The notes under the pieces were generated by a model, which was not told where the DNA came from, made no database searches, and worked only from the letters and a program-made list of their open reading frames with translations. Positions 32,572 through 40,419 of a stretch of 64,000 nt of DNA are shown one piece after another. Numbering within the stretch: the stretch's first letter is position 1; the number at the start of each line of letters is the position of its first letter. The DNA is from a virus. Both the position numbers and the translations under genes were made by a program. The stretch is from the IMG/VR virus record IMGVR_UViG_3300044766_000192, positions 1-64,000 of that record; one strand, 5' to 3'.

Positions 32572-32844
32572 CTAGTTCGTGCCCTCCGCAGAACACCCCT
32601 GCACCACGGAGGGTGAAATAGCTGACGAAGTAGTAGCGCGAGCCATCGCGTCGATCACTTGCCACGCCTCGGCGAGCGCGAACACGTGACGAGCGACGAG
32701 CAGGGCTCGATCAAACGAAGTCTCGCCGGGCTCGAATGGGGCCGTAGCCAGCTCCGTGATTTCTTGCGCGGCGCGATTAGCTTGATCGACGGCTGCTGAG
32801 ATCAGCCCGCTCGGCGATAGGTCTGTGACGATGACGGTAGGCAT
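32572..32844 (-). CDS. hypothetical protein, 90 aa
   Basis: Leader AAGGAACCACACCCCATG decides the start. Helical (DQANRAAQEITELATAPF). A Cys is near the end. No family. Confidence 0.5.
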   Translation of the reverse strand: MPTVIVTDLSPSGLISAAVDQANRAAQEITELATAPFEPGETSFDRALLVARHVFALAEAWQVIDAMARATTSSAISPSVVQGCSAEGTN

Positions 32845-32894
32845 GGGGTGTGGTTCCTTGGTTGCTTGACGCTTGTAGCTCGCAGATCTGACAA

Positions 32895-33149
32895 CTAGCC
32901 GAACGTGGCCGTGGTCGAGTTAGCGTGTGCTCGCCGTGCGCTCGCGCTCATCGGTGTTGCGCGATACGCACCACACGCGTATCCCGTGCGGTTAGTGGTC
33001 TGGTACCAATGACCTCCGGATCCTGCACGATGTCCGTACGCATCTAGAAACCGGACGTGCTTGATCGCTTCGCGCCATGCTTCACGGGCGCTACGCCGCG
33101 TAAAGCTGGCGACAAGTCGAGACACTCGATACACGTAGATTGTGATCAT
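32895..33149 (-). CDS. hypothetical protein, 84 aa
   Basis: ATG 33149 has GAAAGGA 8 nt upstream. A 12-codon longer form from 33185 overlaps the stop of the gene upstream by 1 nt. Basic (VYRVSRLVASFTRRSAREAW, then a Gly-rich turn and Tyr/Arg). Unknown. Confidence 0.45.
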   Translation of the reverse strand: MITIYVYRVSRLVASFTRRSAREAWREAIKHVRFLDAYGHRAGSGGHWYQTTNRTGYACGAYRATPMSASARRAHANSTTATFG

Positions 33150-33184
33150 CGTAGAGATCCTTTCATCGAGGTACGGCGTTCTCA

Positions 33185-35323
33185 TCAGTCAAGATCCAGC
33201 TCCACAAAGTCACAGAGCGAGTTGAGCAGTGCACGCAGCTCGTCAACGGCAACCTTGAGCGGCGCGTGCGCCTTTGGGCCGATCAGCTCGCGAAAGCCTT
33301 CGACGCGTGCCGCGACCTTGCTCAAATCCTTCACGCGGTTTGCAGCGGCTTCCGGCGACGCATCGGCGCGACGAGCGGCTAGCTCTTGCTCGGCCGTGCC
33401 AAGACAACTTTCGAGCGCTTTGCGCGCCGCTGCTTTGCCAGCGTCGGCTTTGTTGTTCTCGTACGCCTTGCGCACGGCGGCGATCTCGGCTGACAGCGTG
33501 CGAGCGATGCCATCGGCCATCCCCGCTTTGCTGGCCAGCTCTCCCACGCCGATACCGCGCCCGAGGAACGGCAATGCCGCGTTGACGAAGTTTCGAATCT
33601 TGGTGCAATGCTCATCTGACCCGGGGCAGTAGATGAAGCCATCAGACTTGACCGCGTAGAATTCATTGTGCAGCTTGCGCTTGAGCCACCCGAGCAAGTC
33701 ACTCGCGGTGTAGCGCTCGCCGTCGATGCGCTCGTCAAACGCGGCAACCACGCGCTCACGTAGCTCCGTGGTCCCACCAACGAAGCGGATCTCGTCGTCG
33801 GCCGTCAGCTCGGCGATCAACTCCTTATCACCGGCTGAACCCAGCACAGCGGCATCATTCGGGCGATCCACGATCCATCGGCTCGCGACATCCGCCGGCC
33901 ACGCCGTAGCGTGCTTCTTTTTGGCGGCACGTGTCCGCAACCCGCCGCCGTTGAGCGTTTGCATCACGGCGCCAAACTGCGCTTTGTTGCTCTTGACGCC
34001 TGGCGCTAGGTCGCGGAAACCGGCTTCAGTGAGCGCAGCGACGAGCGGCGCGCGTTCTTGCGATACGCCACGATGCGCATCGCCTGGGGCAATCACGATC
34101 CCCATGCCATCAGCAACGAGCCCAGCGATCAACATGCTACGCATCTCGTCGGAGCGCGTCTCGGCCGCACGCGTCTCGGCTCGGGCGATCTCCGTCGCAT
34201 TTTGAGCCGTAGGCGTAGCCGTTGTTTTCCACAGCGCACGGCGTTGCGCGGCGGTCATGTCCATCGCGTTGACGCTCGGCGTGTGCGTGATGCCAACCCC
34301 GACAGGGAGTGTTGACTCGGGGATGATCGTCACGGTGAGCGCGTCGATCTGAGCCTGTGTGTAGTGGTAGGCCCTGCGAAGAATGCTCTTGTAGCTCTCG
34401 GCAGTCGCTTGCTTGACTCCATGCGCAAGCGCCGTCACGTAGCCTTGTGCCGTCGAGAAACCAACACCGCGAAGCTGGCCACCGGCCATCGATCCGAGCG
34501 TCGTACCCGCCGCGTTGCTCGCGCCTTCCGTCGCGATGCCGGTCAAGTCGCCGATGAGCGTCGAGCCCGAGCTAGTTGGCTCTTGCGCCGACTCGGCGGC
34601 AATCTCGACGGGCGCGGCAACATAGCCCGCTGATTGCGCTAGCGCCGCTAGGTAGCCCGACTCGGAGGGCAAGCTCACAGCCGGGGTAGGTGAAACCGGG
34701 CTAGCGCTGCCCACGTATTCCGACTCGGGGACTACAACGCACGCACGCTCACCATTGGCGCGCGTCGTGACGACTGCCGTCACGATCTGGTAGCTCACGC
34801 GCCCGCCCTTCGTAGTCACGCGTAGCCGTGAGCCTACGGTGGCCGGGCCCGTCGTGAGGGCATGGAATGCACCGCCACCGGCCGGGATCCAACGGGCCGC
34901 GAGCGGCGCGGGCTGTGCTACGGGCGCGAGTGCAGCGGCGACGGGAGCCGGGGTAGGAGCCGCGACGGCGACGGGCGCAGGGGCCGCGACGGGGCGCCCG
35001 AAGAACGCGAGCGCGCCAGGTTGCCCGAGCGCAGCCCCGAACGAGCCCCACAGGCGAGCCCACACGAGCGCGAGCACGGTGAGCGGCGTGGGCGCTACGG
35101 GTGCCGTGCAGCGCGCTTGCGCGGCGGCAAGTGCAGCGCGTACGGCGGCTTTGCCTGCACCCTCGGACTGTGCACGGATAGGCTCGATGATCTTGGCGAT
35201 CTCGCTACGCGAGGTAGCGCCGTCGAGCATATCCACTGCGTTGCGAGCCCACGGGGGAAGCGGTAGGGCGTCCATTTCGAGATCGAGCACGTCGTCGGGA
35301 ACGGGGGTGTTTGCGGTCGCCAT
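33185..35323 (-). CDS. DUF6744-like large phage protein, 712 aa
   Basis: ATG 35323 has the AAGGAAAACACCCC leader. A Pro/Ala-rich region (residues about 95-150) precedes a helical body, and residues about 485-660 (ASRWIVDRPNDAAVLGSAGD, TASDLLGWLKRKLHNEFYAV) match the order of the DUF6744 family of actinophage proteins. Function is unknown in those phages; it lies in early regions. It is the head gene of the minus operon beside the iterons, so it may be an early regulator or replication protein. Family call is moderate. Confidence 0.6.
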   Translation of the reverse strand: MATANTPVPDDVLDLEMDALPLPPWARNAVDMLDGATSRSEIAKIIEPIRAQSEGAGKAAVRAALAAAQARCTAPVAPTPLTVLALVWARLWGSFGAALGQPGALAFFGRPVAAPAPVAVAAPTPAPVAAALAPVAQPAPLAARWIPAGGGAFHALTTGPATVGSRLRVTTKGGRVSYQIVTAVVTTRANGERACVVVPESEYVGSASPVSPTPAVSLPSESGYLAALAQSAGYVAAPVEIAAESAQEPTSSGSTLIGDLTGIATEGASNAAGTTLGSMAGGQLRGVGFSTAQGYVTALAHGVKQATAESYKSILRRAYHYTQAQIDALTVTIIPESTLPVGVGITHTPSVNAMDMTAAQRRALWKTTATPTAQNATEIARAETRAAETRSDEMRSMLIAGLVADGMGIVIAPGDAHRGVSQERAPLVAALTEAGFRDLAPGVKSNKAQFGAVMQTLNGGGLRTRAAKKKHATAWPADVASRWIVDRPNDAAVLGSAGDKELIAELTADDEIRFVGGTTELRERVVAAFDERIDGERYTASDLLGWLKRKLHNEFYAVKSDGFIYCPGSDEHCTKIRNFVNAALPFLGRGIGVGELASKAGMADGIARTLSAEIAAVRKAYENNKADAGKAAARKALESCLGTAEQELAARRADASPEAAANRVKDLSKVAARVEGFRELIGPKAHAPLKVAVDELRALLNSLCDFVELDLD

Positions 35324-35808
35324 GGGGTGTTTTCCTTCGTTCGGGGTGTTGTCGTCGGTCATGGGGGGCTGTGCTTTTTCCGTCTCACCAACCAACCCAC
35401 CAACCGAAGTCAACTGTAGATCAGGGGTTATGTTAATGCAATCTTTTTCGACGGTCGGTGTGTAAGTATCGGATATCTATCCGAAAATAGTTACTTGCCC
35501 AAACCGATCCGATCCCCTACCATGGTTTACAGAATCATCCGAAATATCTGTAATAGTTTCCGAAAGTTATGAAATAGTTTCCGAATTCATCCGAGTTGTT
35601 TCGGATACTTACGAATCGACATCCGAAAGCCATCCGAAATGTCCAAAAACGCCCCGATCCAGGCTCGGATCTGACTCGGATCTGGCTCGGATCCAGCCCC
35701 CTATCTACTGATCCAAAAACCCCCAAAATCCCCCATCCGACTCGGATTTCGTAGCTCTCCAGCGAGCCGAATCCTCTCCAGCTAGCAACATCGTTTGAGG
35801 TCAAACTA
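35324..35808. repeat. iteron-like intergenic region, candidate origin/control region
   Basis: 485 nt without a gene, between the minus-strand operon and the plus-strand RHH gene. TCGGAT/ATCCGA occurs about 13 times from 35469 to 35747: paired at 35469-35484 and 35736-35747 as inverted repeats, and three copies of CTCGGAT at 35664, 35675 and 35686 exactly 11 nt apart. ATAGTTTCCGAA is also repeated (35554 and 35574). The segment is AT-richer than its surroundings. It could be a replication origin, partition site or operator for the adjacent RHH protein. Confidence 0.65.
35416..35438. repeat. composite site B shared with 27344-27378
   Basis: GTAGATCAGGG, g, TTATGTTAATG. The same two 11-mers with the same 1-nt spacing occur upstream of the integrase, but there GTAGATCAGGG is inverted relative to TTATGTTAATG. 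The 10-mer CATGGTTTAC is nearby at 35521-35530. Confidence 0.55.
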
Positions 35809-36141
35809 ATGCCGCGTTTCAGAAAAGGCGGGCTCTACTCCAGTCGCGATCCATCCGCCAGAACGATCGCCGTTCGACTCTCCGGGGACCTGTGTTCTGC
35901 CGTCGAAGAGGCGTGCTCCGCGCAGGGGATCACGGTCAGCGAATTCTTGCGCGAGATGATCCACGCGTGGTGCTACGGGCAATCGCAACTCCAGAGCCCG
36001 AGCGACGGCTACCGCCAAGCACGATCGATGGCGACACAACTCGCGAACGCCGCGATCAGCCGCGCGCTCGCGGATCTGCCGGATACGCCCGAGGGCGCGA
36101 CGCAGATGCTCGGCGAATTCTACGGGCGGCGCAGTGGTTAG
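35809..36141 (+). CDS. ribbon-helix-helix DNA-binding protein, 110 aa
   Basis: TIAVRLSGDLCSAVEEACSA then GITVSEFLREMIHAW fits the RHH fold: a beta strand with basic residues, a helix, a GIT-VSEF turn and a second helix. The C-terminal half is helical. Directly next to the TCGGAT iterons, it is the best candidate for the protein that binds them, as a repressor, replication initiator partner or partition CenC/ParG-like protein. Role is inference. Confidence 0.7.
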   Translation: MPRFRKGGLYSSRDPSARTIAVRLSGDLCSAVEEACSAQGITVSEFLREMIHAWCYGQSQLQSPSDGYRQARSMATQLANAAISRALADLPDTPEGATQMLGEFYGRRSG

Positions 36142-36730
36142 CGCCTGGCCCCAAGTCTTCGGGCTCATGCCGACGATACCGAGCCGCGCAGACTTCGTCA
36201 CGCGTGCAACGCGGTTCTGGGCGGCACAAGACTACGAGGGCAAGATGCAGCTCGTGATCGAGGCGTCGAGCGAAACCATCCCAGCCAAACTCGACAGGAT
36301 GATTGCCGAGCGCGCCGACGTCGAAGGCGCGATCTTCTTTCGATGGGACGACGATGACTATCACGGACCATCGCGCGTGCGCCGCCAAATCGCGGCGCTA
36401 CTCGCCGATCCAATTGCAGAGGTTTGCGGCTTGCGGCCGGCGCTCTACTACCATCGAGCGCAAGCCAAGGTCCTGAGCTTCGTCACGCGATCATTCGACG
36501 CAACGATCGCATTTCGTCGCGCGTACTGGGCTCGCGGGCCGCGAGATGCCGAGCCCTGGCAAAGACTCGCGCGCCAACCAAAGGACACGATCGTAACGAT
36601 TGACGGCGCGCTCGACTACGTCTGGGTTCGACACGGAATGAACTACTCACCCGATCCAGAGACGAACGATGCACGCTGGCGACCAACGACGGTCACCGCA
36701 GATGAGATCGAGCGCTTGCTAGCTAGCTAG
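36134..36730 (+). CDS. glycosyltransferase family 2-like protein, 198 aa
   Basis: GTG start overlaps the RHH stop. LMPTIPSRADFVTRATRFWA and then IFFRWDDDDYHGPSRV carry the nucleotide-sugar binding DXD-type motif of GT2 enzymes. The family transfers a sugar from an NDP donor. The target could be a virion protein, a modified base or a host glycan. No TM segment. The other virus glycosyltransferase is at 44229. Confidence 0.75.
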   Translation: MVSAWPQVFGLMPTIPSRADFVTRATRFWAAQDYEGKMQLVIEASSETIPAKLDRMIAERADVEGAIFFRWDDDDYHGPSRVRRQIAALLADPIAEVCGLRPALYYHRAQAKVLSFVTRSFDATIAFRRAYWARGPRDAEPWQRLARQPKDTIVTIDGALDYVWVRHGMNYSPDPETNDARWRPTTVTADEIERLLAS

Positions 36731-36897
36731 CCAGCCTTGCGTGTGTATTTGATCGCAAGCCGCTCGCACTTCGGGCACTGCCTTGGCTTCAAGACGTAGA
36801 CGTCAGCAACCGTTCCTGATGGGAGCTTGATCGCCCCAACAACAATCTCGATCGTCTCCCATGTGTGCCCGGCCGCGCATGTTGCAACACGCGGCAT
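36727..36897 (-). CDS. zinc-ribbon protein, 56 aa
   Basis: RVATCAAGHTWE and CPKCERL form a possible zinc site, with beta strands between. ATG 36897 overlaps the stop of the small upstream gene (TGATG). The gene overlaps the GT2 gene end by 4 nt on the opposite strand. Unknown function. Confidence 0.5.
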   Translation of the reverse strand: MPRVATCAAGHTWETIEIVVGAIKLPSGTVADVYVLKPRQCPKCERLAIKYTRKAG

Positions 36898-36986
36898 CAA
36901 GCACGCTCCGCGGGTTCGATCTCGTCGTGCGCCATCGTCAATACGGGAACGCCCAAGTAGATCCAAACGAGAAACAGCGCCAACAT
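36897..36986 (-). CDS. 29-aa membrane peptide
   Basis: MLALFLVWIYLGVPVLTMAH is one hydrophobic helix, followed by an acidic end. Coupled by a TGATG overlap to the zinc protein. It could be a small inner-membrane or signal-like peptide. Modest confidence because of size. Confidence 0.4.
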   Translation of the reverse strand: MLALFLVWIYLGVPVLTMAHDEIEPAERA

Positions 36987-37019
36987 GATCGAAGCCTACA
37001 GCATCGATCCGACAATGCG

Positions 37020-37448
37020 CTATGTCGTGCCGATTGCGCCGAGATCGATGATGTCGAGGTACGCCACGCTAGAGCTGGCGTTGATCGTCGCCTCGACCGT
37101 TGGCTTGCCGTTGACGTCGACGTTCGCATCGACCCAGACATCATCGGATCCCGAGCGTGGCGTCGTGATCATCTTCGCGCGCGGTGCGTTCTTGTTGCCG
37201 ACGCTGGCGCCCGAGTTGTCTGCGCACAGGATGTCGCGAGCTTGATCCTGCGTGAGCGGCGTGCCGGCCGGTATGGTTCCGATACCGTCATCCTTTGCAC
37301 GAGCAATCTCTCGAAGCTCTCCGGCGAGGGCATCGGTCTGGAGCTGGGCGTTCGAGATCGTTACCGTGCCGCCTCCCTCCCCGTCCGATGTGATGAGGTA
37401 GCGGAGATGATCGTGGCCCTGGAAAACGAGTTGCGCGCTGATGCCCAT
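37020..37448 (-). CDS. tandem paralogue 3, beta-rich structural candidate (142 aa)
   Basis: Shares with the two genes upstream the order FQGHDHLRY, NAQLQTDALAGELREIARA, IGTIPAGTPLTQDQARDILCADNSGASVG and VDANVDVNGKPTV. An AAGGAG site precedes it. It is Gly/Asp/Asn-rich, with no signal or TM. Third copy in a row, probably with the same promoter. High copy and tandem duplication suggest a virion protein such as a decoration or spike subunit. Confidence 0.65.
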   Translation of the reverse strand: MGISAQLVFQGHDHLRYLITSDGEGGGTVTISNAQLQTDALAGELREIARAKDDGIGTIPAGTPLTQDQARDILCADNSGASVGNKNAPRAKMITTPRSGSDDVWVDANVDVNGKPTVEATINASSSVAYLDIIDLGAIGTT

Positions 37449-37485
37449 AGTGATCTCCTTGTCTCCTTGAACGCTTGCGAGGTGC

Positions 37486-37920
37486 TTACGCGCCGATCCC
37501 GCCGATGAATTCTACGTCGACGTAGCCGATCTCGCCGCCGGTTGCCGCGCCTTTGTTGACGACGATCGTCGGATTGCCACCACCGTCGACGTTTGCATCG
37601 ACGTCCCAATCGCCGGCACCGCGGCCCGTGACGATCAACGCAGCTCTTGGAGCCTTGTTGTTGCCGGCATTGGCGCCGAAATCATCGGCGCAGAGAATCG
37701 CGCGCGAATCGGCTTGCGTGAGCGGCGTGGCCGGCGGGAACAGCCCGAGCCCGTCGATCGCCGCGCGAACGATGGCGCGAAGCGGTCCGGCTTGCACGGC
37801 AGCGAGGAGCTGCGCGTTGCTGATGATCGTTTGCGCACCCCCCAAACCGGACCCGCATACGATCTTGAAACGGAGGTTGTTGTGCCCGGCGAACGCGAGT
37901 GAGGCGACTCCTGCGGTCAT
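37486..37920 (-). CDS. tandem paralogue 2, beta-rich structural candidate (144 aa)
   Basis: FAGHNNLRFKIV, LTQADSRAILCADDFGANAG and DVDANVDGGGNPTIVV align with the other copies. GGAGCG upstream. The core after LTQ carries a repeated DI/AILCADD motif. See the first copy for context. Confidence 0.65.
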   Translation of the reverse strand: MTAGVASLAFAGHNNLRFKIVCGSGLGGAQTIISNAQLLAAVQAGPLRAIVRAAIDGLGLFPPATPLTQADSRAILCADDFGANAGNNKAPRAALIVTGRGAGDWDVDANVDGGGNPTIVVNKGAATGGEIGYVDVEFIGGIGA

Positions 37921-37922
37921 GA

Positions 37923-38363
37923 CTACGCTCCAATCCCGTCGATGAAGTCGACGTCGAGGTAAGTGACACCATCTTCGGTGCCGGTGATGATGATCTCCGG
38001 GTTGGCGCTGCCGTCGACATTGACGTCAACCGAGAACCCGGCCGCGCTGCGCGGCGCGAGCTGAAGTCGCGCACGTGGAGCCTGACGACTACCGACGCTG
38101 GCGCCGGTATCGTCGGCGACGAGGATGTCGCGGCACTCGGCCTGCGTTAGCGCAAGCGGTGCGACCGTTCCGATGCCGTCGACACCTGCACGAGCGATCT
38201 CGTGGATCGGTCCGGCGAGCGCATCGGTCTGAAGATCCGGCGTCGCGCCGCCCGTACTCGGGATGGTCACGGTACCACCGGGGGCTGTTCGACCGCCCTC
38301 CGTCGTGATCTTGTAGCGCAAGTTGTTGTGGCCCTGATAGACGAGCACGGCGGTAGTGGGCAT
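37923..38363 (-). CDS. tandem paralogue 1, beta-rich structural candidate (146 aa)
   Basis: First copy, immediately downstream of a sigma70-like promoter at 38398-38427. YQGHNNLRYKIT, LTQAECRDILVADDTGASVG and DVNVDGSANPEIII match the other copies. Three paralogues could form a hetero-oligomer. No homologue is recognised by eye. Abundant virion or surface protein is the most economical guess. Confidence 0.65.
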   Translation of the reverse strand: MPTTAVLVYQGHNNLRYKITTEGGRTAPGGTVTIPSTGGATPDLQTDALAGPIHEIARAGVDGIGTVAPLALTQAECRDILVADDTGASVGSRQAPRARLQLAPRSAAGFSVDVNVDGSANPEIIITGTEDGVTYLDVDFIDGIGA

Positions 38364-38397
38364 AGATTCAGGTTCTCCTTACGCGTTCTTCGCTTGG

Positions 38398-38427
38398 AGA
38401 ATACGTTGAAAACCCAAGCCACGTCAA
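38398..38427 (-). promoter_or_regulatory. sigma70-like promoter for the tandem paralogues
   Basis: On the minus strand TTGACG, 18 nt, TATTCT. Among the clearest -35/-10 pairs in the window. The first start codon is about 35 nt further down. Confidence 0.7.
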
Positions 38428-38443
38428 ATGCTTCGACTGGCGT

Positions 38444-39193
38444 TCACTTGTGGATGTTGTTGCGCGTCCAATCGATCGCGGCTTTGCCGCCACCCGCAAC
38501 GATGACCGCTGTGATGTCAGCGGGCCCGGGCCCCATCGGGCTCGACGTCGGGTAGCCCTTGAGCAAACCGCCGTCGGGATCTCCGCAGTACTGCCATCCC
38601 CACGGCGTCGGCATCGCCGCCGGATTCTGAAGCCTCCAGCCGATACGCTGATAAATCGTCGACGGGAGATCAGCTGCATAGTGAGCGACTTCGAGCAAGC
38701 CGCAGCCCATCGTCGCCTTCACGCCGCGCTCAGCAAGGTAGATGTTGCCGTAGAGCATTATCGATCGGCCAGTGACCGCACGGATCCTCGCGGCGAACGT
38801 CGAGACCGAGTCGATGATCTGTTGTGCGCTCGCGTTGGGCGGATTCTCCGCGCTCTCGACGTCGATCATCAATTGCAGATCCCCGGGGCCTTCACCGCCA
38901 GCCTCGGCGAGTAGCTGAAGCAGCTTGTTCGCCTGTAACAGCGGATCTTGATCGACGCGATGATAGTGATACGCCTGGCGGAAGAAATCGATGCCGTAGC
39001 GGGCTCCGGCAAGAATTCGTGCCGGCAGCCAGTGCTTGAGGAACCATTCTTTCTCGGACTGCCGCGGGTAGTACGTCCCCTCGGTGGCCTTCATCGAGAT
39101 GCCGTGCCAGGGCGGGCCAGCGGCGACGAGCTTCGCGATGTCCACGACGGGCGACTTGGCATACACGTCGACGATCAGGGGATCTACGACCAT
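38444..39193 (-). CDS. GH25 lysozyme (muramidase)
   Basis: 249 aa with IVDVYAK (Asp9), ISMKATEGTYY, FRQAYHYHRV and LMIDVESAE (Asp111, Glu113), the GH25 barrel with its catalytic acids. Cleaves the N-acetylmuramyl-N-acetylglucosamine bond of peptidoglycan. No signal peptide, so it depends on a holin or is a virion enzyme. Starts leaderless from a class II promoter. The neighbouring 40141 gene is a holin candidate. Confidence 0.85.
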   Translation of the reverse strand: MVVDPLIVDVYAKSPVVDIAKLVAAGPPWHGISMKATEGTYYPRQSEKEWFLKHWLPARILAGARYGIDFFRQAYHYHRVDQDPLLQANKLLQLLAEAGGEGPGDLQLMIDVESAENPPNASAQQIIDSVSTFAARIRAVTGRSIMLYGNIYLAERGVKATMGCGLLEVAHYAADLPSTIYQRIGWRLQNPAAMPTPWGWQYCGDPDGGLLKGYPTSSPMGPGPADITAVIVAGGGKAAIDWTRNNIHK

Positions 39194-39231
39194 GCTTCCA
39201 TCCTAACACCGGCTCGCGCTATAACGCCGCC
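39194..39231. promoter_or_regulatory. divergent class II leaderless promoters
   Basis: Minus strand TGTTAGGATGGAAGC ends at the GH25 ATG (39193), and plus strand CGCTATAACGCCGCC (39217-39231) ends at the lipoprotein ATG (39232). The two are only 8 nt apart, so they would compete. Confidence 0.65.
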
Positions 39232-39684
39232 ATGAAAATCGCAGCTCCGATCACCTTGTTCACCCTCATACTTCTGCTCTGCTTCGCCGCCGTTGCGGTC
39301 CCATCCTGCGGGAGCATCGACTGCAAAGATCCGAAGAACGGCAGCAACGCCAAGTGCGCCATCGAGAACGCAGTCATCGACTGCACGACGAAGACCGCGC
39401 AAGACTTCGTCGCGCAGCACGTCGGCGACGTCTCCAAGTTCTTTGGGCCCAACGGAATCGACTGGGCTGCAATCGAGCAAGCGCTCGTTAATCTCGTTCT
39501 ACCCGAAGCGATCTGCGTGCTCGAAACGGCGTGGGATAGCTACTTTGCGACGATCGCCCCAACACCGACGCTCGCAGATGATCGTGCAGCTTCATGGGCA
39601 CGCCGGCATGCCTCGGCTGACAAGGCAAAGAAGGACGCGCTCAGCGGCAAGCTCTGGCCTGGCAAGAAAGCTAGGCTCCGCTAA
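39232..39684 (+). CDS. lipoprotein, 150 aa
   Basis: Signal peptide (APITLFTLILLLCFAAVAVP) with lipobox VPSC, so lipidation at about Cys26. Then a disulfide-capable region (CKDPKNGSNAKCAIE, CTTK) and helical parts, with a basic end (WPGKKARLR). Divergent from the lysozyme. Lipoproteins next to lysozyme genes are often outer-membrane spanins, but this one is larger, so the role is open. Confidence 0.72.
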   Translation: MKIAAPITLFTLILLLCFAAVAVPSCGSIDCKDPKNGSNAKCAIENAVIDCTTKTAQDFVAQHVGDVSKFFGPNGIDWAAIEQALVNLVLPEAICVLETAWDSYFATIAPTPTLADDRAASWARRHASADKAKKDALSGKLWPGKKARLR

Positions 39685-39688
39685 CGAA

Positions 39689-40144
39689 TCAACGAATTCG
39701 GCAGCTCTTGCCGTAGCGCGCTCGTTCATCGTCGAAGAATCGTTGCTCTGGCTTGAGCAAGCGAACGCCGCGCATCGCGTGCTCGGTGAGCTGCAACATG
39801 ACCTCGGCATCGCGACAAGCCCCACGATCGAGCGCGCGGCGCAGCCCTTTGATACCGTCTCGAATCGACTGGTAGCACCGCGTCTGCGGCCCGATGTCAC
39901 GCAGCCCGTGAGACATCGACGTCCACATGCGCTCGCGATTCTCTGAGCGTTGCTCGTGAGCCTGACGGATTAGCTTTACGATCTGGTTCGGGCTGACCCG
40001 CCTGTGGATGCGCGTGTAGATCTGCGCTAGCTTCTTGGCCGGCAGTGGTCGCGCCTCGCCCGCGTTCCACGCTTCAGCCCGGCGCGCGAATTCGACAGGC
40101 GACCGCGCCTCGCGCGCGATCATCATAGGGATCGAAGCAGTCAC
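39689..40144 (-). CDS. helical protein, 151 aa
   Basis: Basic and almost entirely helical (ARSPVEFARRAEAWNAGEAR, IVKLIRQAHEQRSENRERMW). Overlaps the stop of the preceding membrane gene by 4 nt. No signal. Function unknown. Confidence 0.5.
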   Translation of the reverse strand: MTASIPMMIAREARSPVEFARRAEAWNAGEARPLPAKKLAQIYTRIHRRVSPNQIVKLIRQAHEQRSENRERMWTSMSHGLRDIGPQTRCYQSIRDGIKGLRRALDRGACRDAEVMLQLTEHAMRGVRLLKPEQRFFDDERARYGKSCRIR

Positions 40145-40404
40145 GCTGGCGGAATGGTAACAGTTAGCGGAACCTTGATCACAGCCGACGGGAGCACCGA
40201 AGTGATCGGCACAGCGCGCTTATGAGCCGTCATGAGGTCCGTGACGCTCGTTGCGGTCTTACCGATGACGTAGGACCCAAAAATGATCTGCGCGAAGCTC
40301 ATCCACTGATCGGTGGCCATCTTGCCGAGAGCCGCCAAGATCGTCGCCGCGATGATGAGCGAGATCGCGAAGATCTCGCGAAATAGATCGGTCGCTACAC
40401 TCAT
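40141..40404 (-). CDS. two-TM protein, holin candidate, 87 aa
   Basis: Hydrophobic segments at about residues 9-28 (REIFAISLIIAATILAALGK) and 34-52 (WMSFAQIIFGSYVIG), then a short polar tail. The size, the topology and the neighbouring lysozyme fit a holin. No family assigned. Class II leaderless start. Confidence 0.55.
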   Translation of the reverse strand: MSVATDLFREIFAISLIIAATILAALGKMATDQWMSFAQIIFGSYVIGKTATSVTDLMTAHKRAVPITSVLPSAVIKVPLTVTIPPA

Positions 40405-40419
40405 GTCGCGAGCGTATCA
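40405..40419 (-). promoter_or_regulatory. class II leaderless promoter
   Basis: Minus strand TGATACGCTCGCGAC directly before the ATG at 40404. Confidence 0.6.

Noticed and set aside
35324-35413. Longer N-terminus for the DUF6744-like gene
   Set aside because: The sequence before 35323 forms the AAGGAA leader seen at two other genes and is not conserved.
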